From Bacteroidales bacterium (GTDB taxonomy: Bacteria > Bacteroidota > Bacteroidia > Bacteroidales > TTA-H9), in the NCBI GenBank assembly GCA_028689615.1, contig JAQVCV010000006.1:1-64000 (forward strand): DNA of 64,000 nucleotides. Direction: 5' to 3'. Positions 49,005-58,355 of this stretch are shown here, in pieces (the stretch's first letter is position 1; each line of letters opens with the position of its first letter). Under the pieces are notes generated by a model. That model saw only the letters and a program-made list of their open reading frames with translations, was not told the DNA's origin and searched no databases. The position numbers and the translations under genes are program-made.

Positions 49005-50696
49005 TTATCGTTGTATGAACACCTTTTTCACAAGTACACCGTTGTCAGTTTGCATCCTTAATAGGTAAATCCCATTGGGGAGGCCGCTCACATCGAGGGA
49101 GAGATCGTGATTTCCAGCATTGAGATTGCCATATGAAGATTTGAAGATTTCCTTTCCGGTGAGATCAGAAATGATTTGAATTACACTGGATGCACTTTTC
49201 AGTGAGAGATCGATGCTTAGAAAATCTGAAGCAGGATTCGGATGAACTGAAAGTGAAGGCTCAACTGATCGATTAGCGATTCCAACATAACTGTCAACAT
49301 AAAACTGTGTAAATGACTCATAGCCAAATTTATTGGCTACAAAGAAATTATGACCTTCTGAATCAAACAGTTTTACAAAACCAATACCGTTATCGCAGCA
49401 GAGACCGTTGCCACCGGCATCGAGCGCGTGAAAAGTATAACAGGTATTGATAGGAAGCTGGATAGTATCTTTGTAGAGTGTTGATTGGTTGGGATAAGGA
49501 CCGCCCTGTTCCACAACATCACCATTAACATCCCGTATTTCCCAAGTAAAATCAGCAGGAGATTTGTCGGTTTTTACCTGAACAATAACATCAGGAACTG
49601 CCTTAAATCCCATAGGAATTACAACTGTAAGAGTATCATTTTCAGGATACTCATCGGCAGAGCCATTCGGCATTTCAGACCAAACTTTAAGCACGTTGTT
49701 TTCCTCAAGATCAAAATTGTAAGCCGGCAAGGTAAGGATAGATTTTTTAAAGACACCCAGATTCCCGGTATAGTTATAAACCATAGGGGTTCCGTCGTTA
49801 ACCTGATATTTAACGATGGTTTGTGACAGGCTGTTTTGGCCATTATTTCTGAGAGTTACGACTGGTTCAACCATTCCAAAACAGTTGGCCGGTGCCAGAT
49901 TTTCAATTAGCAGAATCTCAGCATCGTTGCTGTAAAGCGGAGTTACCTCATCCGTTTTGCTGTTTGCGGCTTGATAAACCTCTTTTGTCTGATTGTTTTG
50001 AACAAAACCGATCGCGGCCAATTCTGATGGTGTGAATACATTTGCGAGTTTCCAATCACCTTCAATCACATAATAATCACCTGATTCCATGGTAGGCAAA
50101 GTGGTTCCGGCGAAACCCGGGAGCATTTTCTTAAGCACATTGTAAAAATCTTTTTCACCATTTGAACCAGGTGCAGAATTGTAATGCATATGCTTCTCTA
50201 TAACAGCCAGATGTCCAATCATCGGCGAGCCGGTCATTGTAGCAGTGGCCTTGATGAGCATCAGCAAGTGCAAAGTATCCTGAGTAGAATTTAAGGTGTG
50301 TTTAATTTCGATTTCACAAGGAGAAGGCATTGCATATCTGGCGTTAACGGTATTGATGTTCCATCCGGTAGGAAATCCCGAGAAATAATTACCATCAAGC
50401 ACTGAATGAGGAACACCGGTTACACCATAATAACTTACTCGGGCACTGGGATCTTCAGTATTATGCAAATACATAGGATCGTAACCAGGCCATGAAACGT
50501 GGTAGTTGATTGACGTAATTTTCTCAGGGTTCGAGGTTAACAGATTATGAATCCATGGGTTTTGGCTTGCACAAGGCCCGCAGGAGGCTTGTGTAAACTC
50601 TTCAAGCAATACAAGGCGTTGAGATTTTGGGGCTTGCCCATACACCATCGTAATTGAAACCACCAGAATGGCGGCAAACGAGACAAGAGATTTCAT
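49005..50696 (-). CDS. Omp28-like thioredoxin-fold protein with T9SS type A sorting domain
   Basis: LLEEFTQASCGPCASQNPWIHNLL; C-term SVHPNPASDFLSI...GIYLLRMQTDNGVLVKKVFIQR. Confidence 0.9.
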   Translation of the reverse strand: MKSLVSFAAILVVSITMVYGQAPKSQRLVLLEEFTQASCGPCASQNPWIHNLLTSNPEKITSINYHVSWPGYDPMYLHNTEDPSARVSYYGVTGVPHSVLDGNYFSGFPTGWNINTVNARYAMPSPCEIEIKHTLNSTQDTLHLLMLIKATATMTGSPMIGHLAVIEKHMHYNSAPGSNGEKDFYNVLKKMLPGFAGTTLPTMESGDYYVIEGDWKLANVFTPSELAAIGFVQNNQTKEVYQAANSKTDEVTPLYSNDAEILLIENLAPANCFGMVEPVVTLRNNGQNSLSQTIVKYQVNDGTPMVYNYTGNLGVFKKSILTLPAYNFDLEENNVLKVWSEMPNGSADEYPENDTLTVVIPMGFKAVPDVIVQVKTDKSPADFTWEIRDVNGDVVEQGGPYPNQSTLYKDTIQLPINTCYTFHALDAGGNGLCCDNGIGFVKLFDSEGHNFFVANKFGYESFTQFYVDSYVGIANRSVEPSLSVHPNPASDFLSIDLSLKSASSVIQIISDLTGKEIFKSSYGNLNAGNHDLSLDVSGLPNGIYLLRMQTDNGVLVKKVFIQR

Positions 50697-50841
50697 ATAA
50701 AAAAATTTGGTTAAAGTATTTAGAGCAAAGGTATAAAAACATCAAGAATGAAGCGAAATGCCTGCAGAAAAAAGATCAAATAGAGAAAAACAAGTATATT
50801 TGCGAGCCAAACATTTTATATTACAAACCTATTCAAAATCT

Positions 50842-51942
50842 ATGAAAAGAATCGTTACGCTAATGTCGGCTCTGGCTGTATTGAGTGCCGGTGCTCAAAA
50901 TTATCAGGTTCTCAACAAATTAGGAGAACCACTAACAAATGGCACCACCATAACCATGGGAGGAGCCGTTGGACCAACTGCCGGTGTTGCCCATTTGGAT
51001 GTAAAAAACGTTGGTTCAGAACCACTCAACCTGATGGCAAAGAAAATTGTCATTACCTCAGATCCTAATCAGGTTACAATGTTTTGCTGGAAATATTGTT
51101 ATCCCCCATTTGTTACCAATCCGACCGATACAGTTGTGCTTTTACCCGATTCTGTTTTCTCCGGATTCTCTGCTGATTTCATCTCCCCTCAGGATGTTTA
51201 TCTCCCAATTGAGGTTCGTTACGTAATTTTCAAAGCTGAAGATCCCAACGACAGCATCTCCTTCTCTTACCGTTACATTCCTTCCAGTTTTCAAATGAAA
51301 CATGGCAACGAACTGCTCTCGTCTGAGTCAGTTGTTGAAGTAACAGCCCCTGTGGTTGATGAAGCTAAAGTTGAAATTCACCTGCAGAATGTTTCCAATG
51401 CATCGGCAGATGTTTTGGTAAGACGTACCGATTTGAGCACCCTGGCCGGAGCCGCTAATTATTTCTGCTGGAAGGAGTGTTACAGCCCAAGCGTCTTTGT
51501 TTCACCTGATGACCAATTCGTTACCATTGCACCTGGTGCCACTACCGAAAACTTCAGCGGACACTACATGGCCAACAACCAATTCGGATCGTCAGTAACA
51601 CGTTACACTTTCTTTGACAAGCGCAACCCTGCTGACTCAACATGGTTTCTTGTCAGATATACTACAGATGGTACTGGCGTTTCTGATTTACAAAACAATA
51701 CTTTCAATTGTAGGCCAAACCCTGCTACCAATCAAGTGACCATATCCTTCAACCAATCGATTGCTGATGGCAACTTGAACATTTACAACCTTAACGGAAC
51801 ATTAATCCGTTCTATTCAACTAGAGAACGGAATGTCTGAGCTTGGGATATCGGTATCAGACCTTGCTAGCGGAGTGTATTTCTACACAATTGAAACCGCC
51901 GGCAAGCGCCTTGCTGCCAACAAACTTGTTATAGCCAGGTAA
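50842..51942 (+). CDS. T9SS type A sorting-domain protein with duplicated FCWK-x-CY domain
   Basis: Repeats MFCWKYCYPPF and YFCWKECYSPS; C-term NTFNCRPNPATNQVTISF...GVYFYTIETAGKRLAANKLVIAR. Confidence 0.85.
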   Translation: MKRIVTLMSALAVLSAGAQNYQVLNKLGEPLTNGTTITMGGAVGPTAGVAHLDVKNVGSEPLNLMAKKIVITSDPNQVTMFCWKYCYPPFVTNPTDTVVLLPDSVFSGFSADFISPQDVYLPIEVRYVIFKAEDPNDSISFSYRYIPSSFQMKHGNELLSSESVVEVTAPVVDEAKVEIHLQNVSNASADVLVRRTDLSTLAGAANYFCWKECYSPSVFVSPDDQFVTIAPGATTENFSGHYMANNQFGSSVTRYTFFDKRNPADSTWFLVRYTTDGTGVSDLQNNTFNCRPNPATNQVTISFNQSIADGNLNIYNLNGTLIRSIQLENGMSELGISVSDLASGVYFYTIETAGKRLAANKLVIAR

Positions 51943-51974
51943 TTACAGGCTAAAACTTCAATAAATCAATGAAG

Positions 51975-52016
51975 CAGGGAAATCACAACAAGGATTTCCC
52001 TGTTTTCTTTTCGTAA
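51975..52016 (+). terminator. Terminator after the T9SS gene
   Basis: CAGGGAAATC...GATTTCCCTG then T-rich. Confidence 0.8.
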
Positions 52017-52050
52017 GTTTGCATTCAGACTTAACAAAGCCCTTTTGAGG

Positions 52051-52761
52051 ATGGACTATTGCTCGATAATGTTGATTGTTGTTCTGTTTCTGGTGTTGGT
52101 TTTCTTTTTTTATCAACATTATAAACCAAACGTATCACAAAAGAACAGCTTGCTTCAAACCCTGCATCTTGTTCAATATCGCTATCAATGCGATCCTCAT
52201 TGCCTTCTAAATCAGATAAACAGCCTTGCCTCTCAAACAACAAGATTAAATTCCAATGAGTTGCAAACGCGAATAATCGAATTTGGGAGAGGCTTGAGAA
52301 GAAACTTAACCTATTCGACCCAGATATTGCAAACTATAAACCAGCAGATTGAGGAATCTGAGATGGTTATTAAAAGAGAATATAGCCAAACAATTCCACC
52401 TGTAAATTTGAATTGTAGTTTGGAAACCACTGATATTGTTTGGCAGTTGCTCCCTTCGCATATCCTCCCCAACCTTGTAAAAGCTATCCTGAGAGCCAAC
52501 AACCAAAACCAGATAAAGGAGATTCGCATTGAGTTCAGAATGTTAGCACAAGATGTTCTTATCACCTTTAACCCCATCCCCCACGCGCGTTTTGAGCTGC
52601 CAAAAGGGTTACCATTTGAGTTGCTTTGTGCCCAGAAAAACTACTTCAACTCAGTTGTAAAAAATTCATTTTCAATAAATTTTGATAACTCAAACCCTGT
52701 TAATTGCTCTTTTAAAGTTACCTATAATACCCGTGCCAACAGGTTCGGTTCTACAAAATGA
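52051..52761 (+). CDS. Degenerate LytS-type (His_kinase) membrane protein
   Basis: N-terminal TM helix; YQCDPHCLLNQINSLASQTTRL resembles LytS INPHFLFNSLNSI; ATP-binding N-box not recognisable. Confidence 0.55.
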   Translation: MDYCSIMLIVVLFLVLVFFFYQHYKPNVSQKNSLLQTLHLVQYRYQCDPHCLLNQINSLASQTTRLNSNELQTRIIEFGRGLRRNLTYSTQILQTINQQIEESEMVIKREYSQTIPPVNLNCSLETTDIVWQLLPSHILPNLVKAILRANNQNQIKEIRIEFRMLAQDVLITFNPIPHARFELPKGLPFELLCAQKNYFNSVVKNSFSINFDNSNPVNCSFKVTYNTRANRFGSTK

Positions 52762-53468
52762 TTATGGATACACATAAAAAACTTCAACTCATTCAATATC
52801 TGGAAACTTTCCTGACCGAATCCAGAAAAAGCCGCTTTGACGAAGTTATCAGGCACCGTATGCGTCATCTGACAGTAGTCCTCGAAAACGTATATCAATC
52901 ACACAATACAAGTGCTGTGCTTCGTAGTGCCGATTGCCTTGGAATACAAGATGTTCATATTATCGAAAACAACAACAATTACCAGATAAATCCCGATGTA
53001 GCACTGGGAGCATCAAAATGGCTGTCGATACACCGTTACAACGGAGAAAAAAACAACACCCCATCAGCCTACAAATGGTTAAAAAACAACGGTTACGCCG
53101 TTTTTGCCACAACTCCACACACACAAAGCTGTACCTTAGAAGACCTCCCTGTAAACAGGCCTTTGGCTCTCGTTTTCGGAACTGAAAAGCAGGGACTGAC
53201 AGATTGGGCCATCGAAAACGCCGACGGGTGGGTTAGAATCCCCATGGTTGGTTTTACTGAAAGTTTCAACATTTCAGTTTCTGCAGCCCTTTGCATGCAT
53301 TATCTGGCCGACAAAATACGCAAGAACATTCCCGGATGGGAAATACGACCAAAAGAACTGTTGGACATCAGGTTAGAATGGATTAGGAACAGCATCGACC
53401 GTTGTGAACTGCTTGAGGAGCGTTTTTTTGAGAAAAATGCAAAACCTCAGCCTAGCTTACTAAAATAA
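52758..53468 (+). CDS. trmH: SpoU/TrmH family tRNA (Gm18)-type methyltransferase
   Basis: AVLRSADCLGIQDVHII, ALVFGTEKQGL, IPMVGFTESFNISVSAALCM. Confidence 0.92.
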   Translation: MIMDTHKKLQLIQYLETFLTESRKSRFDEVIRHRMRHLTVVLENVYQSHNTSAVLRSADCLGIQDVHIIENNNNYQINPDVALGASKWLSIHRYNGEKNNTPSAYKWLKNNGYAVFATTPHTQSCTLEDLPVNRPLALVFGTEKQGLTDWAIENADGWVRIPMVGFTESFNISVSAALCMHYLADKIRKNIPGWEIRPKELLDIRLEWIRNSIDRCELLEERFFEKNAKPQPSLLK

Positions 53469-54859
53469 TTCTGGATCAATTGCTTGTAGATCGTTCCCCT
53501 CTCTTCAAAGTTTTTGAACTGATCATAACTTGAAGCTGCTGGCGACAACAGACAACGCTCATGAGATGGAGTATTGCCGCAAGCATAAAGAACCATTTGT
53601 TCAAACGTTTCAAAATAAACCATTTTCGGGGAGTTTTCGCCAGAGACTTTCAACAACTGCATCATTCTTTTGCCTGCATTCCCTGTAAAAAGCATCAACT
53701 GCACATCGTCAGATTTGATTTGCAACAGTTTGCTGTAATCAATCCCTCGATCATGTCCCCCTAAAAGCAGCGTATGAACCCTTCCTAACGATTGCAAAGC
53801 AGCCAGAGTTGCTTCGGGTATCGTACTTATACTGTCGTTAAAAAACTCGATATTCTTGTGAATTCCAACATATTCAAGCCTGTGCTCAAGAGGTTGAAAA
53901 CTTAAGATTCCTTCACGAATCACCTCAACAGGAACTTTATTCAAAAAACATGCAGCAGCAGCGGCAGTAATATTCCCCATATTATGCAATCCCCTGAGTC
54001 TGGTCGCTGAAAAGTCTGACACAACCTCCCCTTTCATTCCAGAAAGGGTGCAAACTGTTTTTCGACCATCGAAGAAAAAGCCCTCCTCAACTTCAGAGAG
54101 AGAAAAAGGCACGGGCTTGCCCGGGAAAACGCTGCTTTCAACCAGTGTAAGCAAATCTTCATTATCAGCCCCGTAGATAAAATAATCAGATTCTAATTGA
54201 AATAGAGCGATTCTGCTTTTGGCATACTGGTATGCCTGATAACTTGAATAATGGTCGAGGTGTTCTTCAAAAAGATTGAGGAACAAGGCAGTACGAGGTG
54301 AATGGTTCACCAATTCCAACTGGTGTGAACTCAACTCCATTACAATGTTTGTCTCATTATCAATGGAATCAATAACGCTAAACGGTGGAATCCCAATATT
54401 TCCGGTAAGGACAGTATTGGGATTGTTCAATTTCATGATATGATAAATCAGGGAAGATGTGGTTGACTTACCTTTGGTGCCTGTTATTCCTATCACCTGA
54501 TTGCGGAACAACATTAAAAAGAGTTCTGTTTGTGAAGTAACCTTTGTACGATCGGCATGCTGAAGCAACCCCATTGAAATTCCGGGGGTTTTAACAATTA
54601 TATCAAATTGATTCAGACTTTCAAGATACTTTGGCCCTAGAATAAACGTTACTCTTTGCTTATAGTGAGAAAATTGCGCAAGAACAGGTAAATCCGGATT
54701 GCCATCAGCCACGAAAAAGTGCTGATCTGCGAAATTCAACAACAGCCAATCGAGCAAGGCCCTACCCTCACGCCCAAAACCCAGGATTAAAACACGGCGG
54801 TTGCTAATCAAATCAGACAGACTGGGGTTCATCATTGTGTTATTGCAAAAGGTTTTCAA
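53447..54859 (-). CDS. murD: UDP-N-acetylmuramoyl-L-alanine--glutamate ligase (MurD/MurD2); start may be ~54835
   Basis: ILGFGREGRALLDWLL, GITGTKGKSTTSSLIYHIM, ELSSHQLE, EEHLDHYSSYQAY. Confidence 0.88.
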   Translation of the reverse strand: MKTFCNNTMMNPSLSDLISNRRVLILGFGREGRALLDWLLLNFADQHFFVADGNPDLPVLAQFSHYKQRVTFILGPKYLESLNQFDIIVKTPGISMGLLQHADRTKVTSQTELFLMLFRNQVIGITGTKGKSTTSSLIYHIMKLNNPNTVLTGNIGIPPFSVIDSIDNETNIVMELSSHQLELVNHSPRTALFLNLFEEHLDHYSSYQAYQYAKSRIALFQLESDYFIYGADNEDLLTLVESSVFPGKPVPFSLSEVEEGFFFDGRKTVCTLSGMKGEVVSDFSATRLRGLHNMGNITAAAAACFLNKVPVEVIREGILSFQPLEHRLEYVGIHKNIEFFNDSISTIPEATLAALQSLGRVHTLLLGGHDRGIDYSKLLQIKSDDVQLMLFTGNAGKRMMQLLKVSGENSPKMVYFETFEQMVLYACGNTPSHERCLLSPAASSYDQFKNFEERGTIYKQLIQNYFSKLG

Positions 54860-56201
54860 AAACGGCAGGTAAGTTATGGTTGGAATTGACTTCGGCTAAA
54901 AGGCGGTTGAATTCATCAGGGCTCGGTTCTATTTGAAAGTCAGCTAAAAAAGCATTTACCAAATCGGCCTTTTCTCCCTTGGTGGCTATGTATTGAACAG
55001 CGGCCAATACCTCCGATACAGTTCCAACACATTCAAAAGGTTTGGTTGGAGCTTTGCCCGTCAATTCATACAACAAAGGCATTAGAGAAATGTCGTCGAG
55101 CAAAGGGTGTCCTACCAATTGGTGTACCCTGTTCACACCTAAAAATGGTGCTAGCATTACAGCCGTAAACAAGCATTTGGGGCATTTTCCGCACCACGAA
55201 TCAGACTTGCTCCCAACATTGCAACTGCGAAACACCTCGTGATGATCCGGAAAACCACTGAAACGAGATGCGATTTGCAACTCGTTAAGAGGCCTCAGGA
55301 AACTGAAATAGTTGAAATCTGTAACAAAATTGGTTTTTACATAATGTCTAAAATCATTCTCAAAATCAATTGTTTTAGAGTATTGATGGTTGACATTCAA
55401 GCCAGGCACTGTGCTTTCATTTGCACTTGCTTCGTTGCTAAGCGCGATATGCCGGGCACCGGTTATGGCAGCTGCTGGTAGTGTTGCAAAAGCTAATAAA
55501 GCCGAAAAAGGAGTATGCCCGTTCAGATAGCCTTCATTATTCAACTTCAGCATAAGGGGATCAAGTTTGCGGCTAACATTAAATACGTCCTCCTCATTAA
55601 AACCAGCACGCAACGCGCACTGTGCCGAAGCACCACGAGGATTAACAATAAAGGGAATTGCATCTAAACCAGCTCTTTTCAACAGTTCAAGAGTAACAAC
55701 AGAGTCTTTTCCTCCACCAACAGGAACAAGAACCCGTTGAGAGAAGTTAGAAAAAGCAGAATTGGGCTTAAGGGCTGTACAAGTCGATGAAATATCCATA
55801 AAATCAGCGATGGAACAAGTGATGTTATTCAGGTAAAAAAACTCACCCAATCCATTGTAGTACAAATTTTTCCACCATTGTATATTCTCATCAGTCAGAA
55901 ATCCCGCTTTAATTACAACCTGAGGAGAGCAAGTAATTTTCCAATAACTCACGAGTTCAGCCAACCCTAAGTTAAAAGCTAGCAAATCCCATTCACCATT
56001 GCGGCCATCAATTTGGTTTTGATAGCGGGGAGGAACATGATAAATAAGTTCAGGCTTAAAAAAGTAAGTATCAGAAATATTAAAGTTAAACTTGAAGACA
56101 ATTGTTGTCTGAAAGATTTCTACAGAAAAGCTCTCAAAGGAAAAAACCGGAAAGAGTTTTCTGAATTTTAAAAAATCAAGTTGTCGGTTCTGGCGCATCA
56201 A
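54840..56201 (-). CDS. murL: MurL-like UDP-MurNAc-L-Ala-L-Glu epimerase
   Basis: PP-loop VLVPVGGGKDSVVTLELLKRAG, LALSNEASANESTVPGLNVNHQYSKT, CGKCPKCLFT; adjacent to murD. Confidence 0.75.
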   Translation of the reverse strand: MMRQNRQLDFLKFRKLFPVFSFESFSVEIFQTTIVFKFNFNISDTYFFKPELIYHVPPRYQNQIDGRNGEWDLLAFNLGLAELVSYWKITCSPQVVIKAGFLTDENIQWWKNLYYNGLGEFFYLNNITCSIADFMDISSTCTALKPNSAFSNFSQRVLVPVGGGKDSVVTLELLKRAGLDAIPFIVNPRGASAQCALRAGFNEEDVFNVSRKLDPLMLKLNNEGYLNGHTPFSALLAFATLPAAAITGARHIALSNEASANESTVPGLNVNHQYSKTIDFENDFRHYVKTNFVTDFNYFSFLRPLNELQIASRFSGFPDHHEVFRSCNVGSKSDSWCGKCPKCLFTAVMLAPFLGVNRVHQLVGHPLLDDISLMPLLYELTGKAPTKPFECVGTVSEVLAAVQYIATKGEKADLVNAFLADFQIEPSPDEFNRLLAEVNSNHNLPAVFENLLQ

Positions 56202-56298
56202 ATTGGAATGGTATTAAATTTGCGAACGAGGATGAGCTTACAGTTGAATGCTCTCAATAAAGAAGGAGCAAAATTATGAAAAACCCCACACAACGCTT

Positions 56299-56889
56299 AT
56301 GAACAATCAAAATGAGCCCCCGGGCAATGGCTTTAGCAAGCTTAAACCAAGTGCAGGAAAAATTCTTATTTCTGAACCATTTATGAACGATTTTTTCTTT
56401 GGTCGTTCAGTTGTACTTCTGGCAGAGCATAACCATGAAGGGAGTGTTGGCGTGGTGATCAATAAGCCATTAAAATACAGGGTGAAAGACATACTTGACG
56501 ACTTGATCGACTACGATGATTTTTTATATCTGGGAGGTCCTGTAAACAAGGAGCACCTGCTGTATGTGCACACATTAGGAGATTCGGTTCCCGGGTCTGT
56601 CGATTTAACTGGTGGCTTTTGGTGGGGAGGCGACTTGCAACGCATCAAGCATTTAATTACTGCAAGAGTTGCCAATCCGAACAACCTCCGATTTTTTTCA
56701 GGTTATTCGGGTTGGTCGTCGGGTCAATTGGAAGGTGAACTCAAACGCCGATCGTGGCTCATCTCAAATAGCAACACCCAGGTAATTCTTGACTCCAGGG
56801 CAGACAGGATATGGAGAAACAGCGTTTTGCAAGCAGGAAAGAGGTTTTCCTCCTGGGTAAACTTCCCTTTAAGTCCAGAATTAAACTAG
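56299..56889 (+). CDS. YqgE/AlgH family protein
   Basis: GKILISEPFMNDFFFGRSVVLLAEHNHEGSVGVVINKPL; FFSGYSGWSSGQLEGEL. Confidence 0.92.
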   Translation: MNNQNEPPGNGFSKLKPSAGKILISEPFMNDFFFGRSVVLLAEHNHEGSVGVVINKPLKYRVKDILDDLIDYDDFLYLGGPVNKEHLLYVHTLGDSVPGSVDLTGGFWWGGDLQRIKHLITARVANPNNLRFFSGYSGWSSGQLEGELKRRSWLISNSNTQVILDSRADRIWRNSVLQAGKRFSSWVNFPLSPELN

Positions 56890-56949
56890 ATCCATTGTCC
56901 GGTTTTCCTTCAGAAAACCCATACCTTTGCAACTTTTAAATTTAAAGTG

Positions 56950-57588
56950 ATGAGCCAGTTGCTTCAGATACATCCTGACAATCCCAATCCGCGACATATT
57001 AAAACTGTTCTTGAATGCCTGCGCGATGGGGGCATAATTATTTATCCAACAGATACTGTTTATGGAATGGGTTGTGATCCAAAGCAATCCAAAGCCTTTG
57101 ACAGGCTTGCCCAAATCAAGGGGATCAAAAGAGATAAAGCCGATTTTTCGTTAATCTGCCACGATCTGAAGCAACTTTCAGATTTTACCCGTCCCATAAG
57201 CAATGATGTTTTTCGGATGATGAAACGGCTTTTGCCCGGCCCATACACCTTTATTCTTGAAGCCAACAACAACGTTCCCAGGCTTTTTCAGAGCAAAAAG
57301 AAAACAGTTGGAATCAGGGTTCCTGACAACAATATCATTACTACCGTTGTAAGAGAATACGGCAGCCCGATAGCGAACACCTCAATACACGATGAAGACA
57401 CTTTGCTTGAATACATTACTGATCCGGAATTGATTTTCGAGCGGTACGAAAAGTTGGTGGATATCGTAATTGACGGTGGCTACGGCGATAATGAAGCATC
57501 AACAATCATCGATTGTTCTGCTGACGAATTGGTGCTGGTGCGCGAAGGAAAAGGAAGTGTGGATGGGGTTTTGTCCTTACGAAATTGA
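56950..57588 (+). CDS. L-threonylcarbamoyladenylate synthase family (Sua5/YciO/YrdC)
   Basis: GGIIIYPTDTVYGMGCDP, KRDKADFSLICHDLKQLSDF, PGPYTFILEAN, VGIRVPDN. Confidence 0.93.
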   Translation: MSQLLQIHPDNPNPRHIKTVLECLRDGGIIIYPTDTVYGMGCDPKQSKAFDRLAQIKGIKRDKADFSLICHDLKQLSDFTRPISNDVFRMMKRLLPGPYTFILEANNNVPRLFQSKKKTVGIRVPDNNIITTVVREYGSPIANTSIHDEDTLLEYITDPELIFERYEKLVDIVIDGGYGDNEASTIIDCSADELVLVREGKGSVDGVLSLRN

Positions 57589-57643
57589 TAAACAGTGTAT
57601 AAAAATATTTCATGAATTTTTTTTGAAAAAAACATGTCTAATG

Positions 57644-57675
57644 TTTGGCTGGTAAAGGAAAAACCCCTACCTTTG
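57644..57675 (+). promoter_or_regulatory. Promoter TTTG-N20-TACCTTTG for tRNA-Lys
   Basis: -33 TTTG at 57644-57647 and -7 TACCTTTG at 57668-57675. Confidence 0.7.
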
Positions 57676-57699
57676 CAGCCTCAAAACCAGAGAACGGAA

Positions 57700-57772
57700 G
57701 ACTAAGTAGCTCAGCAGGTAGAGCACATCCCTTTTAAGGATGGGGTCCTGGGTTCGAGCCCCAGCTTGGTCA
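57700..57772 (+). tRNA. tRNA-Lys(TTT)
   Basis: Acceptor GACTAAG/CTTGGTC, anticodon loop CTTTTAA, T-arm GGTTCGAGCC. Confidence 0.96.
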
Positions 57773-57773
57773 C

Positions 57774-57801
57774 AAAAAAACCGCCGAAAGGCGGTTTTTT
57801 T
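57774..57801 (+). terminator. Terminator after tRNA-Lys
   Basis: A7-CCGCC-GAAA-GGCGG-T7. Confidence 0.92.
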
Positions 57802-57835
57802 GTTTTATCAACTTTTAAAAAACTTCTTAAAAAGG

Positions 57836-58240
57836 CTAATACACCAGCATATCGCTCAGTTTGTTGTCGCTCAGGTATTTTTTAATTTCAACGGTAGTTT
57901 TATTAACAATACCACCCATCAAGCACTTGCTAAAAGGGCATACCTGCCGTTCGAGCGGACAACCAGTAGGTACGATAGGGCCTTCAATGCACTCGTAAAT
58001 TTCGAGAAGTGAGATTGACGCAGGATTTTTGGCTAGTACAAAACCACCCGATGGGCCTCTTGTTGATTTAACGAGGCCTTCCTTTACAAGTCGTTGCATC
58101 ACTTTTGCCAGATGATTACGCGACGATCCTGTACGCTCAGCGATCATCCCTACATTAATCAGAGTTTCTGATTTCGCTATCAGCACCATAGCATGTATAG
58201 CTATGGATGAAGCCTCTGATAACTGGACAATTTTATTCAT
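57836..58240 (-). CDS. Rrf2 family transcriptional regulator
   Basis: MNKIVQLSEASSIAIHAMVLIA, RNHLAKVMQRLVKEGLVKSTRGPSGGFVLA; Cys cluster CPLERQVCPFSKCLMG. Confidence 0.92.
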   Translation of the reverse strand: MNKIVQLSEASSIAIHAMVLIAKSETLINVGMIAERTGSSRNHLAKVMQRLVKEGLVKSTRGPSGGFVLAKNPASISLLEIYECIEGPIVPTGCPLERQVCPFSKCLMGGIVNKTTVEIKKYLSDNKLSDMLVY

Positions 58241-58355
58241 AAATAAGTATTTGAATGCGCAAATATCCTGATAATTTATCAAACAAGCATCAAATTGCTG
58301 CCAATTAATAAAGAAATAAACAACGTGATTGAATAGCGATAATCCAGTATAACAA

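Noticed and set aside
49485-49826. 113-aa plus-strand ORF
   Set aside because: Antisense to the Omp28/T9SS gene and lacks family motifs.
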